Source: Cyclina sinensis (lineage: Eukaryota; Mollusca; Bivalvia; Venerida; Veneridae). From it: a DNA stretch of 64,000 bases. The DNA is taken from contig JAAONU010000001.1 of the NCBI GenBank assembly GCA_012932295.1, positions 49,325,134 to 49,389,133 of the forward strand, written 5' to 3'. The notes under the pieces are model-generated. The model made no database searches. It saw only the letters and a list, made by a program, of their open reading frames with translations, and was not told the DNA's origin. The position numbers and the translations under genes were made by a program. This document shows positions 34,281 through 47,365 of this stretch, piece by piece; within the stretch, counting starts at the first letter, position 1; every line of letters starts with the position of its first letter.

Positions 34281-35251
34281 TTAAGTAAAAAAAACTCGTA
34301 CACTCTGTTTTTATCATGTATTATTTTAATGTTCTTGCCAAGTATAGTCAGTAGGGCCTATTGACTTTTTGGTGTATTAAGCTGAGGTTGAACAGGAATA
34401 TGTATGATAGCTATATAACAACTTCCATGCAAGTCTAAGCCAAAAGTGCAGCCTTGACCTTAAAGATAAAGAGCATTGTCTTTTCGTATCTCTCGACTAT
34501 ACGCTGAATAAGAACACAATTGCTGTATGCAAAACTGCTAAACAAATATTGTATGTTTCAAAACCTTTTGCAGTTTCAATTTTGGCTTAAATGCAATCTC
34601 TGAACGCTACGATACGTCTCAGTAACTGAGTTAATTGAGAATGTACTAGGATAAGTTTGTTTATAAAAATATAATATATGTATCCAAATATTACAGGTTC
34701 AAAAGTAAAATGTTGACATTTCTTTTAGGACAAAGCCTCTTGAAATTTGCAAAAACTGGCAAAAATCATCAAACTGACCGGAGCGGTTTTTTTTTCTAAA
34801 AATAGAAAACTAAAAGTAGACACAGAAATCTCCGAAAACTTTGTGTTTGATTCTTTACGTATTTTTTCATAAATTTTTAATCGAATGCAACAATACTGAT
34901 CTGGTAAATCATGGGTGTAATCTCGAAAACTGCTTTCTTCCCTTTATCTTTCTTTAAGTATAGCCAATTATGTATTTTTGCTTCTAAACATTTCCCAAAA
35001 TATATCCATCAAGACCCATTCATGTACGTTTCTTCTTGAGAAACGTATCAGTTATGTCCCCCTGTTTAATAAAAAAGTAAACATGAAAAATAAAAACGCA
35101 TTTTCTGTTAGATTTAACGTTCTTTAAAAAAAAGGTTGATCAGTAAATTGCATTATTTCTATATAATACTATGTCAACAAATCTATAAAAAAATAAATCA
35201 GTGAAAAGTTTCTTCCTTTTTTCGGCGTAGCTGTATTAAAATCGATTTTGA

Positions 35252-37666
35252 CAGAACAGAACAGTACAGAACAGAATTTTATTTACAATATGACTTGAAC
35301 ATAGTTCCTCGTCATCACAACTATCAACAGCATGCGGTAATATTTACAATTATACAATGAACAGTGAGAGTGAGTAATATAGCTATTTGAATCACAAAAT
35401 TTTACTAGTTTTCAATCACAAACATAACTATTTTTAAACAATTTTTAACATTGACAAAAATTATATATTTTAATTTTTTTGTCATAAAATTGTTAAACTT
35501 TCCGAAAACGAAATAAAGTTTAACAACGTGGAATAAGGAATGAAAATCTGATATAATGACAAAATCAGGCGATACAAATGATATGTATAAATTAAATAAA
35601 CCGGATTGTATTTAAAACATACATTATTTTTACCAAGTATGTTGATCTTTCCGAAAACGAAAAAAAGATTAACAACATGGAAAAAAGAACAAAACTTCTG
35701 GTATAATAACAAAAATAGACAAAACAAATAATATGTATAAATTTAACAAACCGGATAGTAATTATAGTATACGTGTGTGTGAGTGTGGGTGTGTCTGTGT
35801 GTGCGTGTGCGTGGGGTGTGTTGTTTCTTCTTCTTCTAGTAAAACAAAATCATATAAATTGTTTAAGTTGTCTTTTCTCATTATAAATGCTTTAATGCAA
35901 AATACAGCTAACTTTTTCAAAATGGTCATATTTGTTGCGTTTAATAATTAAGTAAATTTAAACATACTTGGATGATTACAAAAATACCTCGGGATGTATT
36001 TTTCTCAATTCTGAATATAAAGGACAAAGTAAAACAAAATGATATTCATCTTCGATATCGTTAAGAATACATAAAGTACATTTTCTTTCAGATCTTATTA
36101 TATTTCTGTGTCTTCCAGTTTCAATATTTAAATGATGAGATGACATTCGTAACTTAGCAATAGCATTTCTCAGTTTATTACACTGTAATTTAATTAAGTA
36201 ATCTGAAGTCTCAAATTTTAACTTAAGTTCATTGAACAAAGAAAGAGAAGATTTATTGCACATGTCTTGTCAGTGATTTACATAAAGATCAAAAAGTCTT
36301 ATTTTTAGTACGGGGATAAATACTTTAATTTCAACAGATTCCGGATATAACCACACATCATTAAAACCAGATTCTTGTAAAAAAAAAAAAAAGGTTTTAC
36401 TTTAGATGCCGAGTTAATAATATTTAAATCTTTATCTCTAAGTGAATTTTGTACAGTTTTTAACAAACCGTTCTGTTTTTCTCTATATGTAATTTTAAAA
36501 AAAATATTTAACAATTCTTACTTGTCTATTCACATACAACGGAAATCTATCTGTTTCACCATATAATGCAGCGTTACAAGTGGACATTTTTACATTGAGT
36601 AGCCGTTTTAAAAATTTTCTATGTACACTTTCCAATTGCTCTGATTTAATAAAACCCCCAAACTTCACAATAGTAGTTAAGAATAGATGCTACATATGTA
36701 TCAAATAAATTAAACATAATTTTAATTAGTATTTCCACAGAACTTGTGACAGAGAATATTGAATTCATAGCTTTCAATGCTTTACCGGACAGGGTTTTAG
36801 TAGCATTCATAAATGATCCACTACTAGATAAAACAATTCCGAGATAATTGAAGCTACTCACAATTTCAATATTTTCTCCCCCATACTCAAATATATCACT
36901 AGAATTACCCTGCGCTCCGCTTTTCTTGAATATCATCACTTTTGTTTTTTCTATGTTAACTCTGTGCTTTAATTTATCACAATACATTTTAAAATTATCT
37001 AGTGATTTTTGTAAGCCTTGTGCTGTCTCTGAAAGAATAACTGCATCGTCTGCAAAAAGTAACAGATATATAGACAGTTGATACTAGTGTAATACAAGCT
37101 TCAGGCTGTTGTTGCAAATACAGTTCAACATCATTTATAAATAATGAAATAGCAGAGGCGACATTATCTCCCCTTTCAATAATCCAATATCACTGCTAAA
37201 ACATCAGACGAATTATTTAAGTGTTTAACACACATTTTAACTTATCATAAAGTGAAAGTATAACATTTAATAGAATAATAGCATTCAATTAAAAAAATAG
37301 CATCAATGGTACAATAATTTTCTTTAAATCCAAACTGAGCATCAGTGATGGTATCATTTGCAATAGACCATTTTTTTAGCCTTTCGTTTAATACAGTTGT
37401 GAATAGTTTTGCAAAGCAGCTTATTATCGTAACGCCTCTTTAGTTGTTGACATTTGAATTATCTCCCTTTTTGAAGATTGGTACTATAACATCTTTCGAC
37501 CAAGATTTCGGGAATATCTGTTTATTAAAAATATAATTAAACAAAATTTCTAATGTCTTATCAAGTATATCTACTTCTTCTTTGAAATACTCGTACAAAA
37601 TATTATCTAAAGAACAAGCATTGTCCCTTCTTATAATTCAGTTGCAGAACGTAACGTGATCTAACA
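35252..37666 (-). mobile_element. 5'-truncated LINE (CR1/L2-like) inserted in duplication copy 2
   Basis: On the - strand, from 37,666 down, are RT motifs IVPIFKKGD and QFGF (37,300-37,490), LLFADDAVIL (about 37,050), the thumb region at 36,646-36,987, and a C-terminal zinc knuckle ERKCTLC...EDEYHFVLLCPLY ending at 35,976. At least one stop (the codon after NVNN) and frame breaks disable it. The 3' end is a short TTCTG-type repeat (agaacagaaca on +) after AAATAAAATT and is not poly(A), as in CR1/L2-like LINEs. Copy 1 has uninterrupted sequence at this site (about 566-574), so insertion followed the duplication. Confidence 0.82.
35490..35762. repeat. Internal duplication in the LINE 3' region
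   Basis: Two diverged copies of about 120-125 bp (about 35,490-35,610 and 35,638-35,762) share 'tttccgaaaacgaaa', 'ttaacaac.tgga', 'atgtataaatt' and 'aaaccggat'. They lie between the LINE ORF stop and its 3' end. Confidence 0.7.
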
Positions 37667-38420
37667 GACCTACATTTGTAACGAATGATAGTTAGATACA
37701 AAATCTTCAGCTCAAGAAGGAAGTTTGCTTTTAGTTAGAAGTGTTTTTAGTTAAATGCTTCTGAAAATAATGCAATAATAATATTATTAACACAGCCAAT
37801 AAACATACTTTATTTGTTTTTGTTTTTTTCTGTTTTATTTTGTCTAATTTTCATTCTGTTTAAGTCATTTTATATCTTCATTTACTTTTGTGCCTTTCCT
37901 AAAGAAATTTTCGTAATGTTTTCATACTTATTCTACGTATTACCACTTATGTGTTTATATTATCTACGAAAAGTAGGTTTAAAAAAGTAAGAAATATATA
38001 TGTCATTTCGTTTAAACAAAATAACGTTTCTTTTTTAAGAAATGTTATTTCGTTTCTTCGAAATGAGATCGCATAAAATGATTAAAGCAAACCCCATTTC
38101 GTGAAAACGAAATCTTAAAATAAATATGTCAGTCAGAAAAATGTTAACGAGTGTCAAATTTTTTATCACATGTTCTAAATAACCTTAAATACGTTTTATG
38201 GTAGCTATATTTATTTAACAATACTAAAAAAGCTATTACAAAACATCCGCCAAGAAAGACTTTCCAAATGAAATGTCAAAAACTCAAAATATGTCGGAAA
38301 TACTGAACATAGAAAACGTCTCTTTGAAACATATCTTAAAAATTACAATACATTTGAAGCAATAATTAAATGCATAATGTTTGGTTAGCCGTTATATAAC
38401 ACGTGTGTAATATAAAACAA

Positions 38421-38825
38421 TATGTAGGGTTATACTGTATTACAACTACAATCTCCTCGCAGTGATCTCCCCTTCATTCTTTACTGTACTGTATGAAAGG
38501 GAAGTAACCGCTGTGTAGGGTTTGATTCAAATACAATCGTATCAACTCGGCCTTTTCCGACAACTTCGTAAAAATACCTCGTATGTAAGTGTATGAATAC
38601 ACCAAATGGTATTCGCCGCGGCTTTAATAAGATTATAAACAAACATGGCAGAATTCAAGCAGTGTTTGTCTTATGGATTAGAAAAGCATGAACAGGTAGA
38701 GGCTTTCAGAAATGTCTCCAATAAAGCAGACGCCTTTTGTGTTACAAAATAGTCCATTATGGCGACTACCGTATTATTTCCGAGGTGACTTACTGAAGTC
38801 GCCCGAGGTGTTCCGAATGATTCAA
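38421..38825 (+). other. Copy-2-specific block upstream of GPCR paralog 2
   Basis: This block replaces copy 1's 1,371-1,880. It is less AT-rich than its surroundings and holds a 35-codon open frame (38,645-38,752, starting MAEFKQCL) with no recognised domain. It might be a 5' exon, a small insertion or chance. Nothing ties it to the GPCR about 2.5 kb downstream. Confidence 0.3.
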
Positions 38826-39614
38826 ATACTGTCACACACGAATAACAACTCTAGAAAACAAATATTCAACTCAACGCGGAGTTACTTCCCCTACCGTGTC
38901 AGTTACGCAGCTAGTTAGTGAAGTAATACTAAGCCATTTGGTTACAAATGAAGAAATGTTATTATTCCCGCTACAAATTTCAATATATGATAAATCTATC
39001 AGTCGAAAATGTAAATAATTATTGCGATGTCTCCCAGCTCAATTATCTCATGTACATATGTACAGGGTGTTTCAAAATATCTGTTACCATTTCGCTGTTT
39101 GAAATGGTGTCCCCTATAAGATCAGAAGTGCACTTTTCACAGATTGAAAATGGTGTCGACCTTGGATGACATTTATGCAGACCTACATGAGTCTCTAGCT
39201 AATTGACAACCAGTTTATTTCTGTCCATCACATTTCTTTTAAGAAAAGTAGAAAACATCCAAGTATTTTAAAATACATGTACCATAGACGCATCAAATGA
39301 AATGCAAATTAATAGATACTAATACGCTTAATTACTGCAAGTAGTTTTAAATCAAATTCTTTTTAAATAATTATGTTTTTAAATTGTGAACAAACGTCGA
39401 ATTACAACGTAAATATGTCTTAAATTCATATGTTTATTTTTAGAAACAATATTTATACTTTTTCAGAATGTGAATAATTCTCATGTTAATTATTGTCATA
39501 TTTTCAGCTAAAGGACGCACAAAATTCTATGAAAACAAAATTTACAAGAAAAAAAGAGAGTATATTCTAAAAAAAAGCATACGCAGCGATGGCAGTAGGT
39601 TTCGAAATATTTAT

Positions 39615-40240
39615 TTATAAAGACGATTCTTGCAAGATAATTAGCTTCAGTTGCAGAAACGAATGGTTTTTCTTGCAGCTCAGCCTGCGACCGATGACCG
39701 AGAAGCTGTCTTTATAGTCTGCTGGTAGATTGAACCAGTGCGTAATTGAGTTTTCCATTTTCTTTACAGTTACTCTTTGAATTTGTGTTCTTAATGTCCC
39801 CTCAGATGATAACACAATCAATCATAGGACTAATTGCGGAATTGCTAACAGCAATACACGTAGCAAACAATCACAGAATGCGCGTTGTTTCGTAGTCAAT
39901 AATGTTAATTCGAAGACTGACATAACCTTCAATTAGCATAAGCAAAGAAAGACAGTAGAAATGTCCTAACTGCTTGAATAAGAAGTTATTTATTTATATA
40001 CTTTTTGTTTGACCGAAGAGACCATTTAAATCTGGATGTTCTATAATTTGCTATAAAAAACAGTCGTGTTAACTTTCTTACGTTTTTTTCATTGGTTATT
40101 TTTTTCTCGTGCAAAATTTTATACATGTACTTAGTAAAATTCTGTTACTATATCGACTTGCTTTATGAGTCATTCGATATGTATAATTAGCAAGCTTGTT
40201 TAAAACATTTTTTTAATCTTATATTTTTTATTCAGAAGAA
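39615..40240 (-). pseudogene. Inverted, broken third copy of the GPCR (exon 2 plus part of the intron)
   Basis: The - strand from about 39,975 to 39,615 matches GPCR exon 2: the TM6 start FLL-FFAYA region, the TM7/helix 8 phrase IVLSSE, then QIQR, IGRR and the C-terminal QESSL. The TM6-ECL3 stretch is shortened by deletion. Stops occur after the TM6 'gcttatgct' run and where the paralogs encode Trp before LYAQC (TGA). Intron homology continues to about 40,240 (shared 'attatacatatc.aatgact', 'catccagattta'). Exon 1 was not found. It lies in about 1.15 kb (39,480-40,630) present only in copy 2. Confidence 0.85.
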
Positions 40241-40381
40241 CAAAAACTCGCTTTTTAAACTAAAAACGTATTAGCACTGATACCAAAGTTCAGCAGTATG
40301 TCTGGCTTCTTGAAATCTTGAACAGTACTTTATTTAGTAGGAATTATTTTAAAAAAATACTTTTCTAGTTTTGGCTCGTCG

Positions 40382-40470
40382 TCTTTGAACCGCGCGTACG
40401 TATTTGAACCATGCATGCGTATGTGAACCATACGTGCTACTTTGAACCATGCGTGCGACTTTGAACGGTG
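40382..40470. repeat. Short tandem repeat, about 18-bp unit (tttgaaccatgcgtgcg)
   Basis: About five degenerate copies of a unit built on 'tttgaacc' and 'gcgtgcg' sit directly beside the inverted GPCR fragment, near the right edge of the copy-2-only insert. Confidence 0.75.
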
Positions 40471-41277
40471 CACCGTATTCATATTATTAAAACTGAAATG
40501 GTAAAACCTATTTCATTTATAAATAAATGATTTTTATTGATAGTTCCATAGAGTGCTATAGAAGTCTACCTTTGAGTGGTGTCACATTTTTATGCTCATA
40601 TCTCATTCACCGAACTTGTGATATCGTTTCTGTGTGGATAGAGTAATTGCTAATAGACTTACGGCATGTTCATTACTCAAAGATATGCTAAAAAAATTAT
40701 TCTTCAAAACTTCATAGAAACTGTTGCATTAAAATAACTTAAATATGAAGTAAACATTTTAAGCAACCGTCGATTTTTTAACTTGCATTGTTTGAGACAG
40801 AACGTTACGGAAATGAAATAGAAGCTCAAAACGTCGTTTAAATATTATTATAACGTTAATTAGTTTATGACGTCATACGTTGACGTCGTATTCTTGCTTT
40901 TGTCATGTAATCTCATTTACCTGATAATTTAAAAAGTCCTACTGAAATAAACTTTTGAGTTGTATTTCATCCAGATTTATCGAAAAAATTACAGTTCTTG
41001 TCTTAAACCATTTTCCTTGACGTATTTACTTTTTCAACCTGCACATCGTAAATGTCTCGATAATTTAAAACGCTAAATTAAAGGCACAAAATCAAAGACT
41101 TTTGAATCCAACCAAAGACAACGCTACTTTAAAATGGGCTTAAATGTTAAAGAGAAACGTATACTCAAGTAGATACAGACATCATTCATTAGCAAGTTTG
41201 AGAGGATGGTTAAAGCTATTTAAATGCCGGCACCTTGTATGAGTTCCATTGTCTGTGTATGAGTCTGCTGTGTCAAA

Positions 41278-42774
41278 ATGAGCTTTGGCAGATTTGCAGA
41301 TATTTCAACTGGCGAGACTAACTTGTCAACAAAACATATACATGGCGAATACATAATATCAGATTTTATAAGAAATGCTCTAACGGGGCTGTATATTATT
41401 ATTGCGTGCGTAAGCGTAGCAGGGAACGTTGCCATTATGACACGCATGTTTTGGAAGAAAGAACCAAAAAGAAAAGCAAATTGCCATGTGACAGCTGTAG
41501 CAATGTGTGACATTCTGATTACTGTTTCATGTGTACCATTTGCAGTCTTCGGGGATGTCCTCAACCACCAGTGGATATTTGGACAATTCACGTGTTCTGC
41601 TGTGAGCTACATCCAAAAGGCGTGCATCGTTCAGCGCTCTTTTATATTTGTTGCCTCAGCATTAGACAGGTATCAGGCTATTCGATGGCCTTTAAAGAAA
41701 AAAACATCTCGTGGAGTTGTCGTAGGTGTTATCACTTCTATCTCAATTATCTCGTGGCTGCTTGCATCTCCATACGCCAAATGGTCACAGATTATCATCC
41801 AAGATGATGACAATTCCTCTAAGAGCTGTCGGGAGATTTGGTCAAATGATGAGTCCAGAAGAATATATAGTATCAGTCTACTCTGCATCACATATTTCTC
41901 TCCACTGTTTGTCTTGGCAGTCACCTGTCGGCGTATAATTCTAATTCTAGGTGCAAAGCCACCAGGGGAGGAGTACGCAGGCATGGTTCAGAAACGACGT
42001 GCCATAAAAAGAAAAGTAAGTTTTTTAGAATCTTCATAATTTATGTAATAAATCACTTTTCAAGATGTTAGGAGATTATAACAATGTTTATAACAAATAG
42101 ATAAATCAACTGATTATACAATTCAAATGGCTAATGAAGCAAGTTTATAGTGCAAGAAGGTGTTTTTTACAAAGTTTAAAAATTTGAACGAAAAAGAAAT
42201 AACCTATGAAATTTCTATGAACACCTAGGAAAATAAACGTGACGGTTTTATAACCAGTTTCACTACATCCAGATTTCATTTGTCTAGTCGGCCAAACTCA
42301 TTCTAGAGGAAGATAGCGGTATCATCTCAGGATAATGTAATTTCGTATAGATATATTGTTTCATTTTACCTCTTTCAGGCAATAAAGATATTTCTACTGA
42401 CTTTCTTTGCGTATGCTATTTGCTGGCTACCAGTAAACATCATCACATTTACTGTTGATGTCATTCCTCACATTGCTGACAACGAAACAACGCACGTTCT
42501 ATGGTTGTATGCTCAGTGTATTGCTGTAAGCAATTCAGCAATAAGTCCTGTAATTGTGTTATCATCTGAAAAGAAATTCAAAGCACAAATTCAAAGATAT
42601 ATATGTTTTCAAAACAATAAGTGTAAAGAAAATATAAGACTCATTTACGCACGAATTCATCCGACCAACAGCCACTCTAAAAACAGATCTTCGATCATCG
42701 GTCGCAGACGGAGAGAGCAAAAGCAGTCGTTTCAGCAACTGATGCCAAGTATCTCGCAAGAAACGTCCTTATGA
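41278..42774 (+). CDS. Rhodopsin-class GPCR, paralog 2 (two exons, 377 aa)
   Basis: Exon 1 is 41,278-42,015 and exon 2 is 42,379-42,774. The donor is gtaagt, the acceptor tctttcag, the intron is phase 0, and exon lengths equal those of paralog 1. Key residues are N15 (NLS sequon), N50, D78, Trp99 of the ECL1 WxFG motif, Cys106 and Cys184, DRY (130-132), Trp160, Pro209, CWLP (261-264), and NSAISPVIV in place of NPxxY. Upstream ATGs are closed by an in-frame stop, which fixes the start at 41,278. Ligand and G protein are unknown; it looks like a peptide-receptor type of class A. About 59 of 377 residues differ from paralog 1, mostly in extracellular parts, loops and the C-terminal tail. It is intact and plausibly functional. 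Confidence 0.9.
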
Positions 42775-42947
42775 ATTTTTGCCATTTTGTTACACTTTAG
42801 ACTTCAAATTTAAAGTTTGCTATTTTCAACCAAGGTTTGTCTTCTATCTAATTGTTTGTATATACAAATACAGAGGGTTTGAACTGCTCCCAGTTGCACC
42901 AATGAACACGTGTAATATGTTTTGTTAAATTTATAATTTTTCATGTA

Positions 42948-42953
42948 AATAAA
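42948..42953 (+). terminator. Polyadenylation signal AATAAA of GPCR paralog 2
   Basis: It lies at a position equivalent to paralog 1's signal, about 174 bp after the stop, inside conserved sequence (catgtaaataaagtt). Confidence 0.6.
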
Positions 42954-45900
42954 GTTTAAATAAAGTTAAATTTATATTTTTATTATTCATGATAATATAA
43001 TGATGTATTTTCTCAATAGTGGTAGAACATGCATCAATATTTAAAAAAAATAGAACTGATAACGTCCACCAATATATACAGATAGTTTGTCATACGAGCG
43101 GTTGAAATTTCATGTACAAGTGTATATTAAATTGCCGTTTCCGGTCATGTAATTTTTATGAATTATGTTTGCCTAACAAAAAAGTTATCAGCACAGTCTA
43201 CGAATATATTGAACGCCCCTCGTACGTTTACTTTATTTTCATGATAATCCGGGCTAAATGACCAATATTTAAAAAAAGTAGGAAATCAGTATTTTCATTT
43301 AATTTTAGACAGTTTATGAAACAATAGCACATACATCATTATCAGTACCGACTTTAGTTTGCTTACGTCAGCAGTATGATAAACATGTACATAACTTTCC
43401 TAATTAAGAGAACTGATATAAGATCAACACATACAAGCAGTGGCGAAGATGACCGCTGTGGATGTTATTCACTGAAACAGTGTATTAGCAATTTGCTTTA
43501 CTTTGTTATTTCTTACTGATGATTGCAAATAATAAAAAAGAATAAATATAGTTTTGTTATTAGGAGAATTTGGGTATATTCTTTGCCATCTCCACAGCCG
43601 GTACAGGATGAACAAAAAAAAGGTATATCAAAAAAACATTCTGCACTGTTTTGAATATGAAATGATATCACTAGAATTACGGTACAAAAAAACTGATATC
43701 CGTCCATTTCGCAACAATACATATATTTACAAATGGCTTCCAGTCAGCTAGAGAATAAGAACTCAACATGAATTATTCAACAAGTCTACTTGATGGTGAG
43801 CAAAATTGAATATCTTTAATGTTTCTCTTGATCGTGTGATAATATATATATACAAATACCCGGTCTAATGGGCCTACATGTCACCTTAAAATTAGATATA
43901 CATACAAATTAACGAAAAACAAATGTTATGATCAAGTTTTAACCACATAATGTACATAGTACAGAAGTGTATATAGTTCATTACTTTGTGTTACAGAAAT
44001 AAACTAAAAATGCCTTAATTCTAAACTACTTGTGTCTTATAATAACATGTAACAGCAATGATATTACGAGTCATAGAGCCGAGTTATGTAAGACACAGGT
44101 TCAATATTACATGTACTAGTCTATAAACAGTAACTATGTTCATCTGCTCAAAAAATTATATATAAAATGTTTTTTTATGTGCAAGTTTCAATGGCATTTT
44201 TATAAACCTAACAATTATTCGTGGGAAATCATTCACATCTAAACAGGTTCTCTTCCTGCCTTAAAAAATAAGATATCGTGTTTGACGATAAAGAATAAAA
44301 TGTGTTCTTTTTTTAGCTGATGTACTTAAACATATAATACATAGTGTTCCCCCTTTAAACTCGCAAGCATACCGACCCGTTCCTATTCTAAAAGATAATT
44401 CCACGCACCCACCCCACTCGCGCCTCTGCCTTCCCTGATATCAGTAACTTCGGCAGATTTAGCTTTACATATTTGTCAGTTTCGAGTGAGTGCTTAAATA
44501 GTTGGTATGTATGAAACTTAGGTGTATTGTCCATTGCGCGTTGCCACTGGTGGTTACTGACTCACCCCGGCCCCCTACCCACCTGAAGTTTTGAATTTAG
44601 CATCACTGACATGAACAGTACCTTTGACATAACAACTGTTCAAGAAATAAGAAACCTAAGCTTTAATTATATTAGTATAACGCAAACAGAGCTTCTCTGT
44701 TTATTAGCATGTTGAATCTTTCTGTTCTTACCATCAATTTCAATGGTACTGTTGCATAAAAGATGTCTTTTACACAATGAAAAGATATCCGTGCTTATAG
44801 CGTTAATTAAAGCGGTTGTAGTCTGGTCACTGATGTTGAGATGTGCAAATGAACAATGGAGATGGTAACTATCTTAGTGTTGTGCGTTTGAATCCATCGC
44901 AACAGTTGCTTGGTTACCGTTCTCGCTTAATACCTGGCATACGTTAACGTATAACGGTCACTAGTAACACCTGGGAAGATATGTGATGATTGCCATAATC
45001 CGTTCTGCATGCACCTCGCTACTTTTATAGTTAAAGTTGCTGTGTTTGAGGATAGAACTCAGCACCATTGCTTGAAATACACTATTATTTAGCATTTTAC
45101 CTAAACCGCCCACTCTTGTCACATTATGACTATACGTGACTAATAGTACTAGTGAAGTCGTTGTACCTATCATTGTATCAACACTTATTCTAAAATAAAA
45201 CAAGAAATATAAGGAGTTGATCGGGATTACACTAATGGAGATTGTGTTTTACAATTATCGACTGTTTTGTAGTCTACAATTATATTGTAGTTAATTTGTA
45301 TTGCATATTTATATACGTTCATATAATAGTGACGTGATAAAACAACGATGTAATTATCAAACAAACTGTAATTCATTTAGGATAATTTATCAAAATTTCG
45401 TGATTACGAAGCATATTTTCATATAATTTGGCTGTTTGCCACATAAACAAAACATGGGGAACGGGGTACCTTTTTTTCACTGAGTATAGGAATATCTACC
45501 AATACAAATTGTGCAAATATTCATTTGGCAGACTACCGTCATCCTCCCTAAATAAGTCAAAAGATAGGTTATCCGAAAAAGATGGAAATGGGAAACCAAA
45601 CTCTCATGAGATAATCCTTTACTTATTTCGTTCAGATAAGATAATGATTTTAAAAAAGTGTGACGATTCATTTTTCACATCATTCCAAAATAAAGAGAAA
45701 TGAGACTATGAATGTAGGAAAGTTTTTCATGCACCTTTAAATGACTTAATGATATATGTATGAGAGCTTTTCATTAAGCCGTGACGACTGATTCTATATG
45801 GATATCTGCGGGGGGAGATTTGGGTTTCACCAATGATTTTATTTGTCTCGAAACATACAGAAGTTGCAAAAGGAACTGGACAAAAAAGTTAACATGATAT

Positions 45901-46104
45901 ATCTGTACTGGAAACATTGAAAAAAATCTCCTCCAGATTTATTGTTAACCTAAATCAGTAGTGGTCCATATTTTGTTATACGCTGTGCATTAATTTTATG
46001 ACCCTACATTTTTTAGATATATAGACTAATAACAAACACTGCTTTCTTATCTAACCTTTCTTCTTTGTTTATGATATTCTGAACATTGCTAGAACATTGC
46101 GGTT

Positions 46105-47088
46105 TTATACGTAACTGATCAACAAATAAGATATCACATACCCTGGTTGACATATTGAAATAAAATGATTTGCTTTTTGGAACTTGAACCTTGGATGCGT
46201 TTTCTTTTATTCGTTTGCGCGGGTGTGGTGCGTCGAAGATTTCCCCCACCACCACCTTCCCCCATGTCTCTTTGATTCATGTTCATTGTTTGACGATAAC
46301 TTCTGAGTCGTGATGCATTGCTTTGACGAAATTTTTTCCGTCATGCTAACGCCACTCTTTTCTTCGTTTACCTCTACAGATCGACATCTGTCATAAAATT
46401 ATGTATATACAATTATAAGTAATGAAAATTAGTTCACATACATGAAACATGAAGGAATCTGATTGAACAATTATTCGAACATTTCATGAAAGTAAGTCTT
46501 TATCAACTCATGCAATTTAGTCTATACATGAATATTAATCGGTATAACTTCACAATAATAACACGTATTAAATGATGGTGTTGGCTCCATCACATTTGCG
46601 AGGGCCCTTTCACATTGCCGATGGTGTGAGCACCTTGCCGATGGCTCGATCACATTTGAAAAAAAAATGTGAGTATTTTGTTTTTAACCGAGCTCTTTGA
46701 CCTATTTTTGTGTTGAGCCAAAAGGGAGTTTAGGACAACGTTGCGGGCAAACATCTACCTCACTGTAGAGAAATCACTCAAGATGTGTCTCCTCGTAAAA
46801 GAAAACACACGAGTTGATATTTGGTAAAAGTTCTAGCAACGTCATTTTGGGGGTATTTCTTATCGAAATTGGATTCATAATGATGAGAAAAATGTTCTAA
46901 GTGGCATGATATTCTTCGATTTTTTAAAAAAAAAACAAGCATATTCTTTAAAAACGGATATTTTTATAGAATAATTATGCTTACCCTTTCCGGCCTTGTT
47001 TTGGTCGAGGACTCTACAACGGAAATGTCGAGGGCTCTCATTTAAACAGATCACCAAAATGTGAGAGTCGCCGTTTATTAGGGGTGGA
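46105..47088. other. Intergenic after the duplication
   Basis: No gene recognised. A short internal repeat ('ttgccgatgg' twice, with 'cacattt' runs) lies at about 46,575-46,660. Confidence 0.5.
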
Positions 47089-47353
47089 CCGCGGCAATAC
47101 AAAAATTTTACCTCGATAGTTTAGGGTAGGTACGGCACGGCAACCTGCAATATAATTCATATTTTGAAATATTTTTTTACAAAACTGCCTTAACAGCTAC
47201 ATATATTTTCTAATAAATCTTCATTACAAATTGTTTATACTATATTCTTTATGTTTATAGCTGTATTACCATGACTAAATATATTGTATTTAACCGTGCC
47301 GTGCCGTACCCTACCCTAAACTATTGTATAATATATTTCTGTATTGCCGCAGT
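47089..47353. mobile_element. MITE with inverted repeats of about 60 bp
   Basis: The left end gcggcaatac ... tagtttagggtagg .. tacggcacggc is matched by the reverse complement of the right end (47,290-47,353). The element is about 265 bp. Arms are about 85% alike, with a few extra bases on the right (gtgccgtgccgtacc). No clear target duplication. Confidence 0.8.
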
Positions 47354-47365
47354 CACACATAAACG

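Larger units (their letters stand above)
34711..46101 (+). repeat. Segmental duplication, copy 2
   Basis: Same-orientation copy of 44-12,187 (details under copy 1). It contains GPCR paralog 2, a LINE insertion and an inverted GPCR fragment, and lacks copy 1's 8,331-11,548 block. The join is visible where 45,446 'atggggaacggggtacc' continues the sequence that resumes in copy 1 at about 11,551. Confidence 0.92.
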
